Shown here: positions 1 through 9,800 of the stretch, piece by piece
Layout: each line of letters begins with the position of its first letter
Position numbering within the stretch: position 1 is the stretch's first letter
NCBI GenBank assembly: GCA_002484335.1
Contig: DLJQ01000014.1
Location: 160,650-224,649 of the forward strand
From: Flavobacteriales bacterium UBA7612
GTDB lineage: Bacteria > Bacteroidota > Bacteroidia > Flavobacteriales > Weeksellaceae
Reading direction: 5' to 3'
DNA: 64,000 nt
Made by a program: the position numbers and the translations under genes
Notes under the pieces: generated by a model
Seen by the model: only the letters and a program-made list of their open reading frames with translations
Database searches by the model: none
Told to the model about the DNA's origin: nothing

Positions 1-531
1 GGAAACGTAGCTAAAAAAGCAATAAATGCAGGTGCATCAATTATAAATGATGTTTCTGGTTGGGAATTAGATGATAATATGTTTGATGTTATAAAAGAAT
101 TAAATGTTCCTTATATATTAATGCATATGAAAGGAAATCCTGAAACAATGCAGGAAAAAACATCATACAATGATATCACATTAGAAGTGAATGAATATTT
201 TTCTCAGAAAATAGAAAAATTAAAAGCTGCTAAAGTAAATGATATTATTTTAGATCCTGGTTTTGGATTTGCAAAAAATTTAGAACAAAATTATGAGCTA
301 TTCAGTAAAATGGAAGCTCTAGGTTTTAATCAATTTCCTCTGTTAGTTGGTATTTCTAGAAAATCTATGATTTATAAACTTTTTAATACAACAGCACAAG
401 AAGCGCTTAATGGAACATCAGTACTCAATATGGTTGCATTACAAAAAGGTGCTAAAATACTTCGAGTACATGATGTAAAAGAAGCAAAAGAAACATTAAA
501 AATATATAATGCTCTGAAGGGTAAATTTTAA
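1..531 (+). CDS. folP: dihydropteroate synthase, 3' part (5' end outside window)
   Basis: Dihydropteroate synthase joins 6-hydroxymethyl-dihydropterin pyrophosphate and p-aminobenzoate in folate synthesis. The frame is open from base 1, so the first Met at 79 is internal and about 100 N-terminal residues lie outside the window. The visible 176 residues carry the family landmarks in order: AGASIINDVSG (pterin pocket), YILMHMKGNPETMQ, the DPGFGFAK motif, and GISRKSMI near the C-terminus with the substrate-binding SRK. The TAA is followed 3 bases later by the ATG of a membrane acyltransferase, so the two are probably co-transcribed, although no functional link is evident. Confidence 0.95.
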   Translation, partial: GNVAKKAINAGASIINDVSGWELDDNMFDVIKELNVPYILMHMKGNPETMQEKTSYNDITLEVNEYFSQKIEKLKAAKVNDIILDPGFGFAKNLEQNYELFSKMEALGFNQFPLLVGISRKSMIYKLFNTTAQEALNGTSVLNMVALQKGAKILRVHDVKEAKETLKIYNALKGKF

Positions 532-534
532 AAG

Positions 535-1551
535 ATGTCAAAAAAAAATAATCCAAAACAATATTTTACTATTGATTTAGTAAAATTAATTATGGCAATT
601 TTTGTTATTGCTATTCATACTCATCCATTTGAAAATATTAAACCTGGTGTTTTTATGACAATATATAATACTGTTGTCTCATGTGCTGTTCCTTTCTTTT
701 TTATTTCTTCAGGGTTTTTAATTTTTGAAAAAACAAATAAATCTGAAGAAATAAAAAATTTATCAACTTATTTAAAAAAAATAATCAAACTTTATATAAT
801 TTGGACTCTTATTTATTTACCATTAACAATTTATGGTTTAATTAATAATGACCGTTCATCTATCAGTGATATTTTTGAATTTATAAGAGGTTTTTTTATT
901 ATTGGTGAAAATTATAACTCTTGGATGTTATGGTATTTACTTTCTATGATATATAGTTTAGTATTAATAATTATCTTACTAAAAAATAAATTTAATTTAA
1001 AAAATATTTATATACTATCAGTTTTGTTATTTATAATTGCAGAAATAATAACAATTTATACACAAAAAATAGATTTAACACCAGTTTTCATCCAAAAACC
1101 TTTAGAATATTTCAAATTCATTTTTATCAATGGACGTCTTTTCATAGGTATGTTTTATATTATGACAGGAGCTATAATATCTAAATATAAAAAAAAATAT
1201 TTTACTTTTATTTATATAGGATTAATCTTGTTGATTGCAAATCTTTTAATTAATGAACTATTTTCATATACATATATAGCTATCTTTTCCATTATTATAT
1301 TCTTAATTACTTTAACAATTAATTTTAAAGAAAGTTTAATATTCAAAAAATTACGTGAAGCAAGCACTATTTTTTATTTTACTCATATGATATTTTACTC
1401 AATTTATACTATTATAATTCTTAAAAAACCTGATCATTACGGGTTTGATTCGTTTATCATCAGTTTTATATGTTGTATACTAATATCTATTGTACTTATT
1501 AAAATGAAAAAACATAAAAACTTTAAATGGTTAAAAGTTATAATAAATTAA
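535..1551 (+). CDS. acyltransferase 3 family membrane protein
   Basis: This is a 338-residue integral membrane protein of the acyltransferase 3 (OatA/NodX-like) superfamily, whose members transfer acyl groups to sugars of surface polysaccharides or peptidoglycan. The N-terminal segment DLVKLIMAIFVIAIHTHPF has the characteristic first helix with a conserved His, followed by about nine more hydrophobic segments and a late YFTHMIFYSIY helix. It starts 3 bases after folP. The substrate cannot be told from sequence, and no polysaccharide locus surrounds it. A second, more OatA-like member is encoded at 18240-19337. Confidence 0.8.
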   Translation: MSKKNNPKQYFTIDLVKLIMAIFVIAIHTHPFENIKPGVFMTIYNTVVSCAVPFFFISSGFLIFEKTNKSEEIKNLSTYLKKIIKLYIIWTLIYLPLTIYGLINNDRSSISDIFEFIRGFFIIGENYNSWMLWYLLSMIYSLVLIIILLKNKFNLKNIYILSVLLFIIAEIITIYTQKIDLTPVFIQKPLEYFKFIFINGRLFIGMFYIMTGAIISKYKKKYFTFIYIGLILLIANLLINELFSYTYIAIFSIIIFLITLTINFKESLIFKKLREASTIFYFTHMIFYSIYTIIILKKPDHYGFDSFIISFICCILISIVLIKMKKHKNFKWLKVIIN

Positions 1552-1555
1552 AAAA

Positions 1556-3082
1556 TTACATCCATTGATTTCTATCTAAACTTCTATATTGAATCGCTTC
1601 ACTTATATGTTTAGATAGAATTTTTTCTGATCCTTCTAAATCAGCAATTGTTCTACCGACACGAATAATTCTATCATAAGCCCGAGCTGAAAGGTTTAAT
1701 TTTTCCATCACAATTTTTATTAAATTCTTAGAAGAATCATCTAAAAAACAATAGGCATCAAGTTCTTTTGGTCCCATTTGCGAATTATAATGAACTTTAG
1801 AATCTTGAAATCTTTTAGTTTGAATATCCCTTGCTTTTATAACCCTATCTCTTATCACTTTACTTTTTTCTCCTCTTCTTTCTTGTGATAAATCATCAAA
1901 GGGAACAGGATTTACTTCTATATGTAAATCTATTCTATCTAATAAAGGTCCAGAAATTTTATTCAAATACCTTTGCATTTCCGAAGATGTAGAAGTATTA
2001 TTAGGATCATCCATAAAATAACCACTTGGACTAGGATTCATAGAAGCAACCAACATAAAACTTGCAGGATAATTTACCGTAAATTTTGCTCGAGATATTG
2101 TTACTTCTCTATCCTCCAGAGGTTGTCTCATCACTTCCAAAACAGAACGTTTAAACTCTGGTAATTCATCAAGAAATAAAACTCCGTTATGGGAAAGTGA
2201 AATTTCACCTGGTTGAGGATATGATCCTCCTCCAACCAATGCGACATCAGAAATAGTCGAATGAGGATTTATAAATGGCCTAATTGTTATTAATGACTGA
2301 TTTGCTAATTTGCCAGCTACACTATGTATTTTTGTAGTTTCTAAAGCTTCATCAATTGTTAATGGAGGTAAAATAGAAGCTATTCTTTTAGCTAACATTG
2401 TTTTTCCACTACCAGGAGGACCAATTAAGATAATATTATGTCCACCAGCAGCAGCAATTTCCATTGCTCTTTTTACATTTTCTTGTCCTTTTACATCTGC
2501 AAAATCAAATGGATAATTTTCCATCTGATCAAAAAATGATTGATTAAGATTTACTTGATGAGGTTCTAAAAGGATATCTCCATTAAAAAAATCAATTATT
2601 TCTTTAATATTATCTATTCCAAAAACTTTTATTCCTTGTACAACAGATGCTTCATCTGCATTTTGTTGTGGTAGAATAACACCTTTAAAACCTTCTTCTT
2701 TTGCTTTAATAGTAATTGGTAAAGCACCTTTTATTGGACGTAAACTTCCATCCAATGATAACTCACCCATCATTACATACTTATCTAAATCAACAAAATT
2801 AACTTGTTCAGATGCAGCTAAAATTCCAATAGCAATGGGTAAATCATAAGCAGAACCTTCTTTTTGTAAATCAGCAGGTGCCATATTTATAGTTATTTTT
2901 TTACCTGGTAATTTTAAGTTAGAATTTTTAAGTGCTGCATTAATCCTAAAATTACTTTCTTTTATCGCACTATCAGGCAAGCCAACTAAATGATAACCTA
3001 CACCTTGATCTATATTTACTTCTACTGTTATTGTTTGAGCAGAAACTCCAAAAATAGCACTTGCAAAAATTTTAACCAACAT
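1556..3082 (-). CDS. comM: YifB/ComM family Mg-chelatase-like AAA+ ATPase
   Basis: A 508-residue protein of the YifB/ComM family. ComM is a hexameric helicase that helps branch migration during natural transformation. The N-terminal Lon-protease-like domain (about 1-170, with GLPDSAIKESNFR) is followed by an AAA+ module: Walker A GPPGSGKT at 221-228, Walker B LFLDE at 302-306 and LLDRIDLH near 380. The usual Cys-rich motif NPCPCG reads NPSPSG here and the later cysteines are also absent, so no zinc would be bound; I recall this as common in Bacteroidota homologues. It converges on the acyltransferase gene with only 4 bases between them. Confidence 0.92.
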   Translation of the reverse strand: MLVKIFASAIFGVSAQTITVEVNIDQGVGYHLVGLPDSAIKESNFRINAALKNSNLKLPGKKITINMAPADLQKEGSAYDLPIAIGILAASEQVNFVDLDKYVMMGELSLDGSLRPIKGALPITIKAKEEGFKGVILPQQNADEASVVQGIKVFGIDNIKEIIDFFNGDILLEPHQVNLNQSFFDQMENYPFDFADVKGQENVKRAMEIAAAGGHNIILIGPPGSGKTMLAKRIASILPPLTIDEALETTKIHSVAGKLANQSLITIRPFINPHSTISDVALVGGGSYPQPGEISLSHNGVLFLDELPEFKRSVLEVMRQPLEDREVTISRAKFTVNYPASFMLVASMNPSPSGYFMDDPNNTSTSSEMQRYLNKISGPLLDRIDLHIEVNPVPFDDLSQERRGEKSKVIRDRVIKARDIQTKRFQDSKVHYNSQMGPKELDAYCFLDDSSKNLIKIVMEKLNLSARAYDRIIRVGRTIADLEGSEKILSKHISEAIQYRSLDRNQWM

Positions 3083-3187
3083 AACTATATTTTTCGTAAA
3101 TTTACTTCCTTTTTCTATTGTATAAAATAGCCGAAGGAACTTAAGTGTTTAATAACTAATTAAATAACACAGATTGTGTGATTTTAT

Positions 3188-3661
3188 ATGAAAAAAGAAA
3201 AATTCTCATTCGAGTTTACTAGCTACGACAATAAAGCTGAACTTGAAAACAATCAAAGACAAGTATTAGAACAAGCAGATAAAATTTCTCAAAATGCCTA
3301 TGCTCCTTATTCTAATTTTAAAGTTGGTGCAGCTGTACAATTAGAAAATGGTGAAATATTTTCTAGCTCTAACCAAGAAAATGCAGCTTACCCTGTTGGT
3401 TCTTGTGCAGAAAGAGGTTTATTAGCTTATGTAAATGCTAATTTCCCAGATATTAAAATAACTAAACTAGCTGTTTCTACTCCAAATATTAACTATCCAT
3501 TACCTCCATGTGGAATGTGTCGTCAATACATTTTAGAAATGGAAAAAAAACAAAATTCTTCTATTGAACTATTGTTAGCAGGGAATGAAAGTGAAGTTTT
3601 TGTGTTAAATTCTGCCAAAGATTTACTTCCATTACATTTTACTGATGAATTTTTAGGTTAG
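3188..3661 (+). CDS. cdd: cytidine deaminase
   Basis: Cytidine deaminase converts cytidine and deoxycytidine to uridine forms in pyrimidine salvage. The 157-residue protein has the short tetrameric-type architecture: YSNFKVGAAV near 41-50, the catalytic CAE (Cys73 zinc ligand, Glu75 proton shuttle) and PPCGMCRQ supplying zinc ligands Cys108 and Cys111. About 25 extra N-terminal residues precede the core. It is divergent from comM, with a 105-bp shared promoter region, and lies just upstream of pdhA with no metabolic link. Confidence 0.95.
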   Translation: MKKEKFSFEFTSYDNKAELENNQRQVLEQADKISQNAYAPYSNFKVGAAVQLENGEIFSSSNQENAAYPVGSCAERGLLAYVNANFPDIKITKLAVSTPNINYPLPPCGMCRQYILEMEKKQNSSIELLLAGNESEVFVLNSAKDLLPLHFTDEFLG

Positions 3662-3717
3662 CAATTTTGTACACTAAATAGATTAGTTTAAATTTGTTCC
3701 AACGGAATTGTGCAATT

Positions 3718-4719
3718 ATGGAAAAATTAACGCAAGAAACGTACCTACAATGGTATCGTGATATGAACTTTTGGCGTCGCTTTGAGGACAAGTGTCGTTC
3801 ATTATATTTAAAACAAAAAATTAGAGGTTTCTTACACCTTTACAATGGTCAAGAAGCTTTACCAGCAGGATTTTTACATGCAATGAAATCTGGTGATAAA
3901 GTTATTACTGCTTACCGTTGTCACGTTTGGCCAATCGCAATGGGTGAAGATCCAAAAAGATTAATGGCTGAAATTACTGGAAAATCTGATGGTACATCTC
4001 ATGGTTTAGGTGGATCTATGCACTTTTTCAGTAAAGAACATGGTTTCTATGGAGGTCACGGTATCGTTGGTGGACAAATTCCATTAGGTGCTGGTATGGC
4101 ATTTGGAGACAAATATAACGACAAAGATCATGTTACAATTTGTTTAATGGGAGATGGTGCAACTCGCCAAGGAACATTACACGAAACTTTTAACATGGCT
4201 ATGAACTGGAAATTACCTGTAGTATTTGTTTGTGAAAACAATGGATACGCAATGGGTACTTCTGTTTCTCGTACTGCAAATCACGAGGATATTTGGAAAT
4301 TAGGTTTAGGTTATGAAATGCCATGTATGCCAGTTGATGGAATGGATCCTGTAAAAGTAGCTGAAGCTGCTTACGAAGCAATCGAGCGTGCTCGTCGTGG
4401 AGATGGACCTACATTCTTAGATATTCGTACTTATCGCTATAGAGGACACTCTATGTCTGATGCTGAACCTTACCGTACTAAAGAAGAAGTTGAAGAGTAC
4501 AAAAATGAAGATCCTATCTTAAATGTAAAATCTCATATATTATCTAATAAATGGGCTACAGAAGAAGAATTAGATACAATTATTGAAGAAGCTAAAAATC
4601 GTGTTGAAGAATGCGTTGATTTTGCTGAAAATTCTCCTTTCCCTGATAGTGACGTATTATACAAATACAATTATTCAGAACCTGATTATCCATTCTTAGA
4701 TAAAATAGAAAATAACTAG
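3718..4719 (+). CDS. pdhA: pyruvate dehydrogenase E1 component, alpha subunit
   Basis: The alpha subunit of the thiamine-diphosphate E1 enzyme decarboxylates pyruvate and acetylates the lipoyl groups of E2. The frame can be read from a TTG at 3694, but the ATG at 3718 (MEKLTQETYLQWYRDM) fits the family start and gives 333 residues. The ThDP/Mg motif begins GDGATRQGTLHETFN and ends VCENN; the phosphorylation-loop-like region YRYRGHSMSD is also present. The E2 gene follows 4 bases after the stop, so they form an operon. The beta subunit is not in this window, as is usual where pdhB lies elsewhere in flavobacteria. Confidence 0.94.
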   Translation: MEKLTQETYLQWYRDMNFWRRFEDKCRSLYLKQKIRGFLHLYNGQEALPAGFLHAMKSGDKVITAYRCHVWPIAMGEDPKRLMAEITGKSDGTSHGLGGSMHFFSKEHGFYGGHGIVGGQIPLGAGMAFGDKYNDKDHVTICLMGDGATRQGTLHETFNMAMNWKLPVVFVCENNGYAMGTSVSRTANHEDIWKLGLGYEMPCMPVDGMDPVKVAEAAYEAIERARRGDGPTFLDIRTYRYRGHSMSDAEPYRTKEEVEEYKNEDPILNVKSHILSNKWATEEELDTIIEEAKNRVEECVDFAENSPFPDSDVLYKYNYSEPDYPFLDKIENN

Positions 4720-4723
4720 AACA

Positions 4724-6310
4724 ATGGCAGAAATTATTACAATGCCTCGCTTAAGCGATACAATGGAAGAAGGTACTGTTGTAAAATGGCATAAAAATGT
4801 TGGTGATAAAGTTTCTGAAGGTGATATCCTTGCTGAAATTGAAACTGATAAAGCAATCCAAGAATTTGAATCTGAAATTGATGGTGTTTTATTATACCAA
4901 GGTGTTCAAGAAGGTGTTTCAACTAAAGTTGATGAAATTTTAGCTATTATTGGTAAAGAAGGTGAAGATATTTCTGATTTAATCGGAGGTGGAAAACCAG
5001 CTTCTAAGCAAGAAACTAAAGAAGCTTCTGTTGAAGAACCTAAAAAAACTGAAGAACAACCAGCTGCAGAAATTCCTGACAATGTAGAAGTTATTTCTAT
5101 GCCTCGTCTTTCTGATACAATGGAAGAAGGTACAGTTGTTGTTTGGCACAAAAATGTTGGTGATAAAGTTGCTGAAGGTGACATTCTTGCTGAAATTGAA
5201 ACTGATAAAGCTGTACAAGAATTCGAATCAGAATTTGACGGTGTTTTATTATATCAAGGTGTTAAAGCTAACGAGCCTGCTCCAGTAGATTCTATTCTTG
5301 CTATTATTGGTGAGGAAGGTACAGATGTTTCTGGAATTGTTTCTAACGGAGGAAAAGTTAGCGCTCCTAAAGCTGAAGTAAAAGAAGAAAAAGCTGCAAG
5401 TGCAGAAAAAGCTACTGAAACTAAAGCTGAAGAAACTTCTTCTAACGAACGTATTTTTGCTTCTCCTTTAGCTAAAACAATCGCTAAAGACAAAGGAATA
5501 AACTTAGCTGAAGTAAAAGGTTCTGGAGATAACGGTCGTATCATCAAAAAAGATATCGAAAATTATCAACCAGCTGCTAAATCAGTAGAAACAAAAACTG
5601 CTGCTAAACCAGCTCAAGTATTTGCTTCTGGTGAAGACGTTGTAATTCCTAACTCTCAAATGAGAAAAGTAATTGCTAAACGTTTAGCTGAATCTAAATT
5701 TACAGCTCCACATTATTACTTAAATGTAGAGTTAGATATGGATAACGCTATTGAAGCTCGTAAACAATTAAATGCTGTTCCTAACACAAAAGTATCATTC
5801 AATGATATCGTTGTAAAAGCAGTTGCTATGGCTTTACGTAAGCACCCAGCAGTTAACTCTACTTGGACAGATACAGAAATTATTCAACACGGAGACATCA
5901 ATATTGGTGTTGCAGTTGCTGTAGAAGATGGTTTATTAGTTCCTGTTGTTAAAAACACAGATCAAAAATCATTCACTCAAATTTCTGCTGAAGTAAGAGA
6001 TTACGCAGGTCGTGCAAGAGATAGAAAATTAAAAGCAGACGAAATGGAAAAATCTACTTTTTCTGTTTCTAATTTAGGTATGTTTGGAATTGAATCATTT
6101 ACATCAATTATCAATCAACCAAATTCTTGTATTTTATCTGTAGGTGCTATCATCGAAAAACCAGTTGTTAAAAATGGACAAATAGTTGTTGGTAATACAA
6201 TGAAATTATCATTAGCTTGTGACCATAGAACTGTAGATGGTGCTACTGGTGCTCAGTTTTTACAAACGTTAAAAACATACATCGAAAACCCTGTTACAAT
6301 GTTAGTTTAA
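4724..6310 (+). CDS. pdhC: pyruvate dehydrogenase E2, dihydrolipoamide acetyltransferase
   Basis: The core acetyltransferase of the pyruvate dehydrogenase complex, 528 residues. Two lipoyl domains (about 1-78 and 122-200) each carry the ETDKA turn, with Lys43 and Lys162 as lipoylation sites. An Ala/Glu/Lys linker leads to a peripheral-subunit-binding domain (about 244-280, ASPLAKTIAKDKG). The catalytic domain ends with DHRTVDGATG, where His501 and Asp505 are the active-site residues. It is the second gene of the pdhA-pdhC operon and is closed by the terminator at 6338-6369. The two lipoyl domains are near-identical at DNA level, a possible substrate for recombination. Confidence 0.95.
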   Translation: MAEIITMPRLSDTMEEGTVVKWHKNVGDKVSEGDILAEIETDKAIQEFESEIDGVLLYQGVQEGVSTKVDEILAIIGKEGEDISDLIGGGKPASKQETKEASVEEPKKTEEQPAAEIPDNVEVISMPRLSDTMEEGTVVVWHKNVGDKVAEGDILAEIETDKAVQEFESEFDGVLLYQGVKANEPAPVDSILAIIGEEGTDVSGIVSNGGKVSAPKAEVKEEKAASAEKATETKAEETSSNERIFASPLAKTIAKDKGINLAEVKGSGDNGRIIKKDIENYQPAAKSVETKTAAKPAQVFASGEDVVIPNSQMRKVIAKRLAESKFTAPHYYLNVELDMDNAIEARKQLNAVPNTKVSFNDIVVKAVAMALRKHPAVNSTWTDTEIIQHGDINIGVAVAVEDGLLVPVVKNTDQKSFTQISAEVRDYAGRARDRKLKADEMEKSTFSVSNLGMFGIESFTSIINQPNSCILSVGAIIEKPVVKNGQIVVGNTMKLSLACDHRTVDGATGAQFLQTLKTYIENPVTMLV

Positions 6311-6337
6311 TCGACTAATTAAATAACATATAATATA

Positions 6338-6369
6338 AAAACCGTTTCTTTATGAAACGGTTTTTTTTT
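6338..6369 (+). terminator. Rho-independent terminator of pdhA-pdhC
   Basis: Perfect 11-bp stem (AAAACCGTTTC with GAAACGGTTTT) and a 5-base loop followed by a T-run, 27 bases after the pdhC stop. Confidence 0.85.
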
Positions 6370-6424
6370 GAATAAAACGCAACATATAATGTTACTTTCT
6401 TCCCGAATTGTTATGTAAAAGTAC

Positions 6425-6460
6425 CTAGTAAACACATCTTATACAAGATGTATTTACTAG
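6425..6460 (-). repeat. 36-base inverted repeat, CTAG-bounded hairpin
   Basis: Two 16-base arms starting CTAGTAAA and ending TTTACTAG flank a 4-base centre, with 15 of 16 positions complementary. The one mismatch is C-A if read on the plus strand but a G-U wobble on the minus strand, so the folded form would be more stable as a minus-strand RNA. No T-run follows on either strand, so it is not a standard terminator. Confidence 0.6.
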
Positions 6461-6516
6461 CTAATCATTGCCTCGAAAAACACTTATTTTCAGGATTAGT
6501 ACAATTTCTTTGATGA

Positions 6517-6524
6517 TACTTTTG
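6517..6524 (+). promoter_or_regulatory. candidate -7 box upstream of the structured element
   Basis: TACTTTTG matches the Bacteroidota -7 consensus TAnnTTTG and lies 12 bases before the element at 6537. No clear TTTG -33 box is seen at the usual 19-21 base spacing, so support is partial. Confidence 0.4.
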
Positions 6525-6536
6525 ATTATTTTTTAA

Positions 6537-6651
6537 CTGCAATAGCAATTGAAATGAAAATCCTTTGCTAGTTAATTTATTTTATAATTATTTACCCATT
6601 TCTTACTAGCAAAGATTGGGAATGGAAAGTGCGGACCGAAGGTATTGCCCA
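6537..6651 (+). ncRNA. structured repeat element, copy 1 (possible small RNA)
   Basis: An outer stem pairs GCAATA (from 6539) with TATTGC (ending 6649). An inner hairpin pairs AATC-(C)-TTTGCTAGT with ACTAGCAAA-GATT. Between the strands lies a conserved single-stranded 3' segment GGAAAGTGCGGACCGAAGG. Copy 2 at 26412-26491 keeps both stems and the bulged C but has different inner-stem bases and a much shorter loop, which is the pattern of a conserved RNA fold. It may belong to the Flavo-1 RNA class described in Flavobacteria, but I could not align it. Confidence 0.5.
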
Positions 6652-6760
6652 AATCATCTACATAGTAACTTTTAAGCGACTATACATAAAAGAATAAACA
6701 ACTAGTTAGTTTTACTTATTATTCGTTTTTAGTTGGAATATAATCTGTAAAACCACAAAT

Positions 6761-6794
6761 AAAAAAAGGTTGCTTAAATAATAAGCAACCTTTT
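6761..6794 (-). terminator. terminator of the rimP-nusA-infB operon
   Basis: A 13-bp stem (AAAAGGTTGCTTA with TAAGCAACCTTTT) and a 5-base loop, followed on the minus strand by a T-run. It lies 22 bases beyond the infB stop. Confidence 0.85.
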
Positions 6795-6816
6795 AATTTT
6801 TATAATTTTTGAAATT

Positions 6817-9800
6817 TTATTTCAATTTCTTTTTAACTTCTACAGTTTCGTAAGCTTCAATAATATCACCTACTTGAATGTCGTTAAAGTTTTTAATGTT
6901 AAGACCACATTCGTAACCTTTGTTTACTTCTTTAACATCGTCTTTAAAACGTTTTAATGAAGCTAATTCACCTTCGTGAATAACAACACCATCACGAATA
7001 ATACGGATTTTAGATTGTCTGTAAACTTTACCATCAATCACCATACATCCAGCAATCGTTCCTACTTTCGTTACTTTGAATGTTTCACGAACTTCGATAT
7101 TACCAGTTACTTGCTCTTTCAACTCTGGAGATAACATACCTTCCATTGCTTCTTTGATTTCTTCGATAGCAGCATAGATAATAGAATAAGTTCTAATTTC
7201 TACTTCTTCTCTCTCAGCAATCTCACGAGCAGAAACTCCTGGACGAACATTAAATCCGATAATAATAGCATCTGAAGCAGAAGCTAATAATACGTCAGAT
7301 TCTGTAATTTGTCCAACACCTTTGTGTAAGATATTAACAATAATCTCTTCTGTAGATAATTTTTGTAATGAATCTGTTAATGCTTCAACAGAACCATCCA
7401 CATCTCCTTTCAAGATAATATTTAACTCTTTGAAATCTCCTAATGCAATACGACGTCCAATCTCATCAAGTGTAATATGTTTTTGAGTACGGATTGTTTG
7501 CTCACGTTGTAATTGATCTCTACGAGATGCAATTTGTTTCGCTTCACGCTCGTCTTCATAAACTTTAAATTTATCACCTGCTGTTGGTGCTCCTGCTAAA
7601 CCTAAAATTGTAACTGGAGTAGATGGACCTGCAACTTTTACATTGTTACCACGCTCATCTAACATTGCACGAACTTTACCATGGTGAGATCCTGCTAATA
7701 CATAATCTCCGATTTGTAATGTTCCTGTTTGAACTATGATTGTAGAAACATATCCACGTCCTTTATCTAATGCAGCCTCTACAACTGTACCAGATGCTTT
7801 ACGTTTTGGATTTGCTTTAAGATCTAATACTTCTGCTTCTAATAAAACTTTTTCTAATAAATCTTCAACATTTAATCCAGATTTAGCTGAGATTTCTTGT
7901 GATTGGTAAGTACCTCCCCAATCTTCAACTAATAAGTTCATTTGAGCTAATTGCTCTTTTACTTTTTCTGGATTAGCTCCTGGTTTATCAATTTTATTGA
8001 TTGCAAATACCATTGGTACACCTGCTGCTTGAGCGTGAGAAATTGCCTCTCTTGTTTGCGGCATGATTTGATCATCAGCTGCAATTACAATAATAGCAAT
8101 ATCTGTAACTTGAGCACCACGAGCACGCATTGCTGTAAAGGCCTCGTGACCTGGTGTATCTAAGAATGCTACACGTTTACCACTAGGTAATGTTACGTTA
8201 TAAGCACCGATATGTTGAGTAATCCCTCCAGATTCACCAGCAATTACGTTTGCTTTACGAATATAATCTAGTAAAGATGTTTTACCATGATCTACGTGTC
8301 CCATAACAGTAACGATAGGTGCACGAGTTTCTAAATCTTCTTCGTTATCAATTTCTTCTTCTTCAGTAGAAATTTCTTCTTCTGCATTTGCAAAAACTGC
8401 TTCGAATCCAAAATCATCAGCTACTAATTGAATAGTATCAGCTTCTAAACGTTGGTTCATAGTAACCATGATACCTAAAGACATACATGCTGAAATTACT
8501 TCTGTAACAGAAACATCCATTAATGAAGCTAATTCATTTACAGTAACAAATTCTGTTACGTGTAAAGTTTTGTCCATGTCCATCGCTTCTTGCTCCATTT
8601 CGGCAAATTCACGACGTTCTTTACGTTTATCTCTTCTATGTTTAGCTCCTTTAGATCCTTTACCTTTATTAGTAAGTTTATCTAAAGTATCCTTAATTTG
8701 TTTTTTTACATCTTCATCAGAAAGTTCTGCTTGTGGAACTCTAGGTCCACGATTATTACCTCCTCTGAAATTACCTCCTGAACGGTTTCCACCTTGTCCT
8801 CCTGGGCGGTTTCCACCTTGTCCTCCTGGACGATTTCCACCTTGCCCTGCTGGACGATTGTTTCCTCCTTGTCCTCCTTGGCGATTATTTCCACCAGCTT
8901 GTCCTTGGCGGTTATTATTGCCTGTTTGATTAGTATTACCTCCTTGACGATTATTGTTATTAGTTTTATCGCCAGTTTTAGCTACATCTTCAGGTTTAAC
9001 ATTTTTTTGGATTCGCTTACGTTTTTTCTTATCAGCAGCATTTGCGTTTCCTCCTCTCTGATTTCCTTTTTTATCATCAGGTTTTTTCTTATCAAATTTT
9101 GATAAGTCAATTTTAGCACCTGTAAAATTAGGACCATCTAATTTTGTATAAACTGTCTCAATTTTCTGAGCTTCAGTTGATACTTCTTCTATTTCTTCTT
9201 TCTTCACTTCAGGCTTCGCTTCCGATTTTATTTCAGGCTTTTTAACCTCTTCCACCTTTTTAGGTTCTTCTTTCTTCACCTCTTTTTTAACTTCCGCCTT
9301 CGGTGCTTCCGCCTTTTTAGGTTCTGCTTGCTCCTGTTTAGGGGCTGGAGAATCTTGCTTTTTAGGTTTACCCGTATTATTTATTTTATCAAGATCAATA
9401 ACTTTTATCACCTTAGGTCCTTTTACTTCTGGTGTAGAAGTAGTTGTTTCCTTTGGTTTTTCTTCTGTTTTTTGAACAGGAGTCTCTTGTTTCTTAACCT
9501 CTTCTTTTTTTACTTCTTCCTTCGCTTGGATTTTTTCTTCCTTTGCTTTAGGCTTCAAAGCATCTAAATCTATTTTACCAATAGTTTTAGGACCTTCCAA
9601 TTCTACTTTAGTTGTTTTTACAACTTCAACTTTTTCGACAACAGGCTTTTCTGAAGCTACTTTTGCATCGGCTTCTTTCTTTTCTGCAGCTTTTATATCT
9701 GAAATTTTGTTAATGACAACTTCACCGGAAGCTTGCTTTTGTTTCGCATCAGACCGGAACTCATTAACTAAAATATCATAAGTCGGCACATCGATTTTAG

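Larger units (their letters stand above)
6370..6760. other. gene-free island between two facing terminators
   Basis: No plausible coding frame lies here. The pdhC terminator closes it on the left and the infB terminator on the right, so neither neighbour's transcript should cross it. It contains a 36-base inverted repeat (6425-6460), a TACTTTTG promoter-like box (6517-6524) and a structured element (6537-6651) that recurs at 26412-26491. The arrangement suggests an independent small RNA unit. Confidence 0.6.

Noticed and set aside
6537..6651. 6S RNA
   Set aside because: 6S RNA is a single-copy long hairpin with a central bubble; this element has a short second copy and a different fold.
8468..8929. 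Open frame of 153 codons on the plus strand, Pro/Cys-rich
   Set aside because: It is the antisense of the Gly/Arg repeat region of infB; the CPPGRFPP repeats are simply the complement of GGNRPGG codons.
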